DNA of 64,000 nt, from contig CAXKVV010000411.1 in the NCBI GenBank assembly GCA_964058805.1, forward strand, positions 1-64,000. Reading direction: 5' to 3'. The stretch is from Schoenoplectus triqueter (lineage: Eukaryota > Streptophyta > Magnoliopsida > Poales > Cyperaceae). Under the pieces are notes generated by a model that was not told where the DNA came from, ran no database searches, and saw only the letters and a list, made by a program, of their open reading frames with translations. A program made the position numbers and the translations under genes. Every line of letters starts with the position of its first letter. The stretch's first letter is position 1. Of this stretch, positions 22,553 through 29,763 are shown in pieces.

Positions 22553-22637
22553 TATAAATACCCCGCTATTCTCTATCCACTCAGCATGTGTGACACCCAA
22601 GAAGATCGAGGGAGAGAGGAGACCTCTTGGGTGTCAC
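22553..22637 (+). promoter_or_regulatory. TATA box followed by a perfect 13-bp inverted repeat (module 1)
   Basis: TATAAATA at 22553-22560 is followed at 22590 by GTGACACCCAAGA, pairing perfectly with TCTTGGGTGTCAC at 22625-22637 around a purine-rich loop. An outer CATG/CATG extends the stem. After it comes TCTGACAAGTGGGAACC. Copy in the 3' LTR: 44451-44535. Confidence 0.65.
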
Positions 22638-22797
22638 CATGTGATTTTATCTTTTCTGACAAGTGGGAACCACATGGCAATCCCTTATGAGCAGCTCCAA
22701 TGACATGGACCTAGCCTATTTTGTTAAGAAAGCTAATTAACCCGGAACAGAGGTTAAGCATTAATCCCACAAGGAAATCCTAAATATGGAGCAAGGA

Positions 22798-22884
22798 TAT
22801 AAATACCCAGCCACCTTCTGCCCATTCGAAGTGGCTGACCCTCGGGAGATTTAGGAGAGAGAAAATCTCCTGATGGGTCAGCCA
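22798..22884 (+). promoter_or_regulatory. TATA box followed by a nested hairpin (module 2)
   Basis: TATAAATA lies 245 bp after that of module 1 (22798-22805). The arms are TGGCTGACCC/GGGTCAGCCA (22832-22841 with 22875-22884) enclosing GGAGATTT/AAATCTCC (22845-22852 with 22863-22870). Flanks match module 1 (GGAACA, TATAAATACCC, TCTGACAAGTGGGACCC), but the stem sequence differs and stays paired. Copy in the 3' LTR: 44696-44782. Confidence 0.65.
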
Positions 22885-23183
22885 TTTGATTATATTTTCT
22901 CTGACAAGTGGGACCCACCTGGCAGCCCCTTGTAGATGAACCTAATGGCACAGCCTATCTGATGAGTCATCCATATGACCATTTTCACTGACAGGTGGAC
23001 CCCACACCTCAGTGACCTATTGAAGAGGGTCAGAATTGAACCCTAGAAATCTGCCTTTGAAGCTAACCCTAGGAAGGAGCTGAAGCAGTATAATCCCTAT
23101 ACTACATGAAATGATGTCAATGCCAAGCTAGCATTTTGATGCAACTAATCATGAGAAATTCCAAATGTGATTTTGTTTTCAAG

Positions 23184-23386
23184 GCTGACCTGGTGCCAAA
23201 GCTGCGAGCAACCACCTAACCATGCTTTGATTTGTGTCAATTACTGATAAGTAGTCAGTTATTTGACCAAGTCACCCTCATGTTAAGGGATTGAAAGTCA
23301 ATTTCACAAGACTGATCAGGTGCCAAAGCTGGGAGCAACCATCTGATCAAGTCTAGATTTGTATTAATTGCTGATAAGTAGTCAGC
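23184..23386 (+). repeat. Duplicated stem-loop segment with phrase GGTGCCAAAGCTG
   Basis: Two copies about 127 bp apart. Each ends in a small hairpin with loop TAAGTAG: ACTGA/TCAGT (23243-23259) in copy 1 and GCTGA/TCAGC (23370-23386) in copy 2. Copy 2 also has a 10-bp stem TGATCAGGTG/CATCTGATCA (23313-23322 with 23340-23349) with one G.U pair; in copy 1 only the inner GGTG/CACC remains. Confidence 0.7.
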
Positions 23387-23402
23387 ATTTGATCAAATCA
23401 AG

Positions 23403-23446
23403 CCCTAATAAATATCAATATAAGTCTAATTGATATCTAGTTAGGG
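23403..23446 (+). other. Two-part inverted repeat
   Basis: CCCTAA/TTAGGG (23403-23408 with 23441-23446) encloses ATATCAAT/ATTGATAT (23412-23419 with 23429-23436). Function unknown. Confidence 0.6.
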
Positions 23447-23817
23447 TGGTTTCTGCAAGAGGGAGATAATTGGCAGAGACACAGAGCTACAATTGAGATC
23501 AGGGATTAATTCATAAGGAATAATAGGGTTTTATGAATAAAAGAATTTTTAATCCAGAGAAGGAAGGGTAAAAATGGAATTAAAAATTACAGGGATGATC
23601 ATCATGAATTTAGGGATTTTTGGTGAAATTTTCATGATTTTTGGATAAGTGGAGCTATCAGAATAAATTCAGGGAAGATAAAGGCAGAATAAATGGATTG
23701 ATCAAAGGCTGAGATTCAATCAAGGGTTCATCTGGGTGCAATCTGGGGACAGAGACACATCTGGGTACAAACTGGGGATCCTAAGCACACCTACACCGAA
23801 TCAGAGAAGAGAGAGGG

Positions 23818-24250
23818 TGTGACACGTGTCAGCATCTCATTGGGCCACCTCATGCCACGTGTCAGCACCCCATTGGTCCACTTCAGCCATGTGGGCCCCA
23901 CACCCCTGCAGACCTGACAAGTGGGCCCCACCTATGCCACATGGCAGTCAGCCATTGGTCCACATCAGCAGCCATCTCATTCAATAGCTGGACAAATGGC
24001 AGCATGCTATAAGGCCACCTCAACAGCCCATTGCCATGTGGCCTCCCCTTATTGGTCCACCTCACCACTGTGAATCTCACTATGCTATAAGGCGACTGAC
24101 AAGTGGGCCCCACTGGATGCCACATGGCATGCACTCACTGGTGCCATGTCATCATACAGTGTGTATAAGGAGAGACACATGGCTCCTTATAATTGGTACA
24201 GAGCAACACAAGGTGCCACATGGCACTATCTTACAGGGCCACATCACACA
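23818..24250 (+). promoter_or_regulatory. Cluster of G-box, CCAAT-like and GTGGGCCCC motifs
   Basis: CACGTG occurs at 23823-23828 and 23856-23861, each followed by TCAGCA and CATTGG. Motifs CATTGG(T/G)CCAC, ACAAGTGGGCCCCAC and TGCCACATGGCA recur through the cluster. These words bind bZIP/bHLH, NF-Y and TCP proteins in plants; their use here is inferred. Another CACGTG is at 24551-24556. The same cluster occurs in the 3' LTR from about 45716. Confidence 0.5.
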
Positions 24251-25135
24251 CAGGTTATTAACACTAAGGGTTTGTTTAATAAGCAACCAACCAATCAGGC
24301 AGAGCCACCTCAGCCTATTAACCCTAATCATTATACTAATCAACTGCTAATTAGATCTATAGGCGTATACTCACATAACCTTACAGGTGGGACCCTATTG
24401 TCAGGTTTATGAATCAGAGGCGCATAAGCCACTATGTGAACCAAACTCATTCGAATACAACTGGAATTTAAATAAAGGATAAAGAAAGGAAAGGTGTACC
24501 TGGCTCATGCGCATTATCCCCCTGGCTGTGGACCCCACTCTGTTGCGGTTCACGTGCGCCAAGGCCAACCCCTCCAGAGGCGCCTCCTTCTTCTCTTCTT
24601 CCTCTGCGTCTCTTTCTTCCGCGCGATTGATCGAAAGGCGCCATGGATGAATAAGCTAGAGATGGCGTAATAATTCAAATTCCTTCAATATAAAGATGCA
24701 GAACATTGATTAAAGCATGGAAAAGCTATGAATTTTGGAGATTACGAAAGGAACAAGGAAAATTAGTCTAAAACAGTTAGTAAGGTTGAAATTGGGATTG
24801 ACCTTTGCAAGTTCACAAATGTGAAATTGATTATGCAAGTAGCCTCCTTCCACTAAGGCGACACTCTCCAGATGCAAAGATAACACCTTGTGAAGCTTTA
24901 CAACAGTATTCCACCAAGTCAATAATCGGAGGAAGAACAGTGAGCTCAAACTTGACAATGGAGTACACCAGTAGTGCAAGAGACAGACCGGATCAATTAC
25001 TGGAGCTAAGAGGAAGCTGAAAAAGCTTGCAATTGAATGAATTGGTGAAAGAGTGATAGCAATGGTGATTGAGTGGAAAATCGGGCTTAAATGGAGAAAT
25101 AAGAAATTTAAACTGTGTAAAGGCTTTTATAGTAT

Positions 25136-25152
25136 CCAGAGGGACCCTCTGG
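25136..25152. other. Near-perfect palindrome CCAGAGGG-A-CCCTCTGG
   Basis: Eight-base arms separated by one A, about 290 bp upstream of the TATA candidate at 25428. Meaning unknown. Confidence 0.6.
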
Positions 25153-25388
25153 TGATTGCCAAGTATAGAGAAAGTTCTAGAATGATCCAGAAATGAGTGA
25201 AGGCCGGTTAAGTCAAGAGAGTGGCAAGAGGGTAAATATGAAAATGTGTGTAACTAACTCAAACGGCCTAGCTGCCAAAGGCCAACTCAATTGAGTGATT
25301 AGAAAGCACAGTAGCATCCCAGCCATTGATCTAAGCCGAACCAAGGGTGAAGATTGAATAAAAAACCGTAATCCAAGTGCTAATCTTC

Positions 25389-25502
25389 TAACCAATCACC
25401 ATTTAGCAAATTTCATACCTTTTAGCCTATATAAACTCACAGAATCAGATAGATAGAGGAGCTCTGGAAAATCTAGCAATTGAGAGAGAGAGAGAGAGAG
25501 AT
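25389..25502 (+). promoter_or_regulatory. Candidate core promoter: CCAAT, TATA box and GA repeat
   Basis: ACCAATCACC near 25390 is followed by CCTATATAAAC (TATATAAA 25428-25435) and a (GA)n run at about 25484-25502. The TATA context resembles CCTATATAAG in the LTR of the pol-less element, so this is my preferred start region. It would leave an R-U5 part of about 4 kb that includes all stem-loop arrays. Copy in the 3' LTR: TATA at 47326-47333. Confidence 0.5.
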
Positions 25503-26699
25503 ATAGTAACAAGAGAAAGGAAGAAAGGGTGAAAATCATCTCCAAGGCCGAAATTGAAATCAATTGATAGTAGAGCAAGCCTAGCTCTCTCAATTCGATT
25601 GAAATTTAGCAATCTTGGTGCATTCTCAGTTGAACAAGGTAAATGTAAAATGAGAATTTCAATTGTTGCAATTATGTAAGCCGATTTAGCCATTTCTATT
25701 GGAATTTTCATTTGCATTTGATTTCTCTTGAATTCTTTATTAATTCTTGATTTATGATCTTCAGTCTTGCTCTTTTCAAACCCAATTTATAATATAAATC
25801 ACTATGGCTATATGAATAAGATCAGAAAATTCAGCTCAAACATTCAAATTTTGAGTTTAAACCCATTTTCCAGTCTTTTTACTTTGTTCTTCTCTAAGCA
25901 AAGGATCTGAAGGCACAAGATTGGTAGTAGGTCTCTTGTAGGCCTCCCATTCTCCATTTGATCGGTGAATTAGACAAATTGGTAGAAGGATTTCCGTCCT
26001 CTCAATTCTGTCGATCTGACAATCAGTGAAATTCAAACCGATACCATTGTATTGAAGTTGAATTGATAACTTGAACATGGTGATGTAACAGTATCACATA
26101 TGCGGAAGAAGAAGCATCACCAAAATCAAGCATCAATTGAAAGGAATTTGACTGTTTGAGTTGAATCGCGCGGTACCAGTATATAACGAGACCAATTACT
26201 CAAAGAAGATTGGAATTAAAGCAAAATTGAATAAATAATCCGGTATAACATCAATTAACAAAGATTAATCTGAAAGATTTTACTAGAATCAATCGGCAAT
26301 TTGATCAAAATAAGCAATCAAAGCAATCGGTACCGAATTATGAACTGTACCGAAACGGTACTGGGTTATGTAGCAATCTGACCGATGGATCTCGAATCAA
26401 AGATCAAGATCATACTCCTCCGAGTAGGGCGATGCTAGGGGTAGTGGCCGATCATCGATCAAGAGCTCCGATCACCAGAAGCGCGGTAGCACGCATCTCA
26501 GTGAAGTGATCGGCAGAGGGGATGAAGAGAAGCCCCTGCGCGAGATTTGATGCGCAGATACGGATCTTAGTGAATCTCAAAGAAATCCAACGTCTCCCGT
26601 GAATCGACCGTTAAAAGGAATAATAATGAGTGGATCTAAATCGTTCATCTACTAGGAACTAATCTTAAAACATATCGGACGATTCAAATAAGAGTAAAG

Positions 26700-27956
26700 A
26701 TATATGAAAGATATGCACTAATCTCAATATAGATCCAACGGCCCAGATTAGGCCCAGTAATCAAATAATAGCAAAATATTAATAATATAGGATAAATGAA
26801 TGATTTGAAAATGCTATTAAACTCCAAATTGACTCAAATTTGTTTCTAAAATTTTCTTATTTTTCATACTATTTTTCTATACAATAATATTCCAGTTTTA
26901 GAAATATAATCATGATAAAACAATTTAAAAGCAAAAAACATTACCTATATTGATATGTTTGACCTAATTTTGACTTGTCATTTTAAATACTATAAAAAAT
27001 TCCAAAAATACAAATAAAAATCATAAATAATAACTAGATATATTTTACTGATTTTTCAAGTGATTTTCCATGAAATAATAATGGTGATAATAATATACCA
27101 TAATAAATAATGAGAGTAGCTATATTCTTTGATAAATATAAAAAAAAATATATAAAAAAAAATATGAATAACAATAAATATTATATTGATATCTTTCTGT
27201 AAAAAGAATAATAAAAGTAAATAGCACAAAATATACAAAATATATTACTATGGTAATAAATAGTAAAATACATTTTCTTTTATGATAAAAAAAAAATGAT
27301 AATATAGTTTTATAATATGAATTATATTTCTTTTGTTACTCCCATGCAAATATACAATAAAAATACTTTTGATGAATAAACTGTAATAAAAATAATAGTT
27401 GTAATAAAAACATAATGAATTTCATCTCTTATGGTTATTTTCAACTAATAATAAAAAATCTTATACTTTTCCATAGATAATAAATAGAAATAATAAAAAT
27501 AATGAATAGTATAATAAATAGGATAGAATATTAGTAATGATTTCTTTTAGCTATCATAAATAATAATAATAAAAAAAAATATAAAAAAAAAAATAATAAT
27601 AATAAAATAGTATAGCTAACCACCTTTTAATTTTGTAAATGATTCTTACATAATGAATAGTATTTTAAATATAATAGAATATAATAATAAAATTCTATTA
27701 CTTTAGCTATTATAAACATTTTAAAAATACAAATAAAAAAATATAGCCATTTTATTTTCTATTACTTTTGTAAGTGATTTTCTATAGAATACATAGAGTT
27801 TAGAAGTAATGAAAATAAAATTCTACTATTTTAGCTATTATAAAATCCCAAAAATATAAATAAAGTTCTAAGTTAATAGCTACCCATTTTCTATTATTTT
27901 TGTAAATAGTTTTCTACATAGATAAATAGCATTCAAAAATAATAATAATAGTAATA

Positions 27957-28002
<46 letters not shown>

Positions 28003-28080
28003 TAATAAATAAATGCATCTTGATAATAGAGATAATAATAGAAGATATTATATGGGCTTTGTATATTTTTGAGATGAATA
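26700..28080. other. Very AT-rich LTR interior with TAA microsatellite
   Basis: Long A and TAA/AAT-rich tracts and a pure (TAA)n stretch at about 27941-28010. The A-run near 27590 is one base longer than in the 3' LTR. No gene is seen. Confidence 0.75.
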
Positions 28081-28142
28081 AAAAATGCTCACACAAGGAG
28101 TGTAGAGTCACATGAGAATATTTGCACAACATTTAGAAAGAT

Positions 28143-28564
28143 ATGTCGAGACAAGAACATCTTGACATTTGATGAATAATAATAAAATACGTTGAGACAA
28201 GAACATCTCGACGTGAGAAGATTAAGGCTTCGATAGCAATATGAAGAAGATGCGTTGAGACAAGAACATCTTGACGTTTGAAGATTAAGGCTTCGATAGC
28301 GACCTGAGAAGATACATCGAGACAAGAACATCTTGATGTTTGATGAAGAATAACCAGAGCTACGATACTAACATGAAGATATACGTCGACTCTGAAGAAG
28401 AAGAACATTATGATGTCCTAGAGAGGTGACATCTTAATGACTCGCTGCCATGAGCAAGTAACTCATGATTGAATACGCTCACACAAGGGGTGTAGGGCTA
28501 CATAGTAATTTTGCACAAGTAATGCAACACGTAGAATGATTAGTCGAGACAAGAACATCTTGGC
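28143..28564 (+). repeat. Stem-loop family A: five hairpins with constant loop ACAAGAACAT
   Basis: Arms: ATGTCGAG/CTTGACAT (28143-28168), ACGTTGAG/CTCGACGT (28189-28214), GCGTTGAG/CTTGACGT (28252-28277), ACATCGAG/CTTGATGT (28314-28339), GTCGAG/CTTGGC (28543-28564). The 10-base loop is identical in all five. Outer pairs switch between T-A and C-G and between G-C and A-T. All imperfect pairs are G.U on this strand. Copy in the 3' LTR: 50040-50461. Confidence 0.8.
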
Positions 28565-28696
28565 GTTCGTTGAAGATTGACCAAAGCTACGACATCAGCA
28601 TGGAGAGATATGTCGACTTTGAAGATGAAGAACGTTACGATGTCCTAGCGAAGTGACATCTTAATGACTCGGTGTCATGAACAAGTAATTCATGAC
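28449..28696 (+). other. Stem-loop family D: two hairpins with loop CAAGTAA
   Basis: CATGAG/CTCATG at 28449-28467 and GTCATGAA/TTCATGAC at 28674-28696 share loop CAAGTAA. The closing pair is G-C in one and A-T in the other. Confidence 0.7.
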
Positions 28697-28711
28697 CATT
28701 TGAGCTGGCAA

Positions 28712-29306
28712 GACTGAACTCGTCCGTCGATGAGTTTATCTCCTGGCTCATTTCCCGAGAATGTGAGATTGAATCGGTCTGTTGGTAGATTCATCCACAA
28801 AACAGTGAATGTGAACCGTTCTGTAGGTAGGTTCCTTCACTAACACATGCCTCAATGTTGAACTGGCCCAGCGCTTCAGGTTTGACATTGTGTGCAATTG
28901 TGTTTCCTAGGTTTATGAATCGGCTTAGTGCTTCGAATTCATGATCTAGAAGATCGGTGAGAAGAAATACGTGGGCCATAGCCACCCTTCTCCTGATTCA
29001 CCAACCTCAAGATCAACCGGCTCAGTGCTTCGAGTTGTATTTTGTGTGATTGGTTGTTGACTAGTTAAGATTGAACCGGTCTGTTTGTAGGTTTATCTTC
29101 TAGATCAACGGAGGTCGAGTCGGTCTGTATGTAGACTCACCTCAAGCCCCCTATGAAGAGATTAACCTGGTCTGTTGGTAAGGTTACATCTCGAGGTGGC
29201 ATGGACTGAACCGGTCTGTTTGTAGGTTCGTCCCCCATAAGACAAAACCGATCTGTTTGTAGGTTTGTCTTCCATAGATTGAACCGGTCTGTTGGTAGGT
29301 TCATCT
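28712..29306 (+). repeat. Stem-loop family B: nine hairpins, conserved 12-nt loop GGTCTGTTGGTA, co-varying two-part stems
   Basis: Hairpins at 28712-28740 (divergent), 28767-28795, 28804-28841, 29067-29099, 29111-29143, 29158-29192, 29203-29233, 29239-29271 and 29276-29306. Most have a 5-bp inner stem, one unpaired base and an outer stem of 3-5 bp. Inner arms include GAATC/GATTC, GAGTC/GACTC, TAACC/GGTTA, AAACC/GGTTT and GAACC/GGTTC. Outer arms include GAGGT/ACCTC, GAGAT/ATCTC, GGAC/GTCC, AAGAC/GTCTT and AAGAT/ATCTT. The loop is almost invariant. Copy in the 3' LTR ends at 51203. Confidence 0.85.
28853..29037 (+). repeat. Stem-loop family C in the giant element: three hairpins
   Basis: 28853-28890 pairs CAATGT/ACATTG and continues inward with A-T, C-G and G.U pairs. 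28915-28942 pairs ATGAAT/ATTCAT. 29014-29037 pairs only CAAC/GTTG. Loops read about CGGCTCAGTGCTTCGA and match the family C loop of the pol-less element. Confidence 0.7.
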
Positions 29307-29425
29307 TCCGTAGATCCATTTTTATAAACTTAGACGACCACTTGCCCATCTCTTAACTATACTATTTGCTTCTCTCTTTCAAAGATCCAGAGGTGCCTCG
29401 AGGTTCGTAGCCCAGGGTAATTAAC

Positions 29426-29445
29426 GGTGGGGGCTTGCGCCCACC
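29426..29445 (+). other. Conserved U5 hairpin (5' LTR copy)
   Basis: GGTGGG/CCCACC around GGCTTGCG, preceded by AGCCCAGGGTAATTAAC. The counterpart in the pol-less element (8423-8442) has AATGGG/CCCATT with the same loop. The 3' LTR copy is at 51323-51342. Confidence 0.75.
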
Positions 29446-29623
29446 GGAATCTACAAGAACTCACAATCACTAAAAACCCCCTGAATGTGCATCCAAATAA
29501 TCTCTAAACGGCAGAATCGGCCGACACCCATCAGATGCACGCTCGGGAGGGATCTCCGTGTCCTTCTTCCGCAGAACCCATCGCCCGGCGGCGGTGCGGC
29601 GGCGCGCGAAAAAGGGTCGCACA

Positions 29624-29763
29624 GGATCTGGCACGCCCGGTGGGACCTAGATTCTCCTCTTATCTCTGAAAGAGAGAGGCAAATAGAATACTTAAGAGAT
29701 ACAAGTGGTCTTCTATGTGCTAAAATGACTAATAATTTTCAAGTGTTTTTGTTTTTGCAGGAA
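29624..29763 (+). other. Leader between 5' LTR and gag, with acceptor-like end
   Basis: It begins GGATC and the primer binding site. A branch-point-like GACTAAT lies about 30 bases before a T-rich tract ending TTGCAG at 29760, three bases before the gag ATG. The pol-less element has an equivalent T-rich TAG before its gag. A spliced 5' leader is possible; no donor was identified. Confidence 0.6.
29629..29647 (+). other. tRNA primer binding site
   Basis: TGGCACGCCCGGTGGGACC starts five bases after the LTR end and is identical to the site of the pol-less element. It primes minus-strand DNA synthesis; tRNA-Arg is the likely but unchecked primer. Confidence 0.88.

Larger units (their letters stand above)
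22365..29623 (+). repeat. 5' LTR of the giant element, 7259 bp
   Basis: It starts TGTTTACCC and ends GGGTCGCACA. In order it holds duplicated TATA-hairpin modules (22553-22884), a duplicated stem-loop segment (23184-23386), a G-box/CCAAT-rich cluster (23818-24250), a second TATA promoter candidate (25428), very AT-rich DNA (26700-28080) with a TAA microsatellite (about 27941-28010), stem-loop arrays (28143-29306) and the conserved U5 end. No protein gene is recognisable in it. Confidence 0.97.

Noticed and set aside
22754..25717. Protein genes inside the giant LTR (ORFs of 60-104 codons, both strands)
   Set aside because: They occur identically in both LTRs only because the LTRs are identical, are short, and lack domains; tandem motifs and hairpins account for the sequence.
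28089..28408. Minus-strand ORFs with repeated RCSCL words in the LTR
   Set aside because: They are antisense translations of the family A hairpin repeats; the nucleotide structure explains them better than a protein does.
28143..29306. CRISPR-like array of regular repeats
   Set aside because: Plant nuclear LTR context, no cas genes, irregular spacing, and the between-repeat sequences are themselves related. The pattern is stem-loops, not repeats with unique spacers.
29485..29763. 93-codon N-terminal extension of the polyprotein frame
   Set aside because: It runs through the LTR end and the primer binding site. The pol-less element aligns only from the Met corresponding to 29764, so the open stretch is taken as chance.
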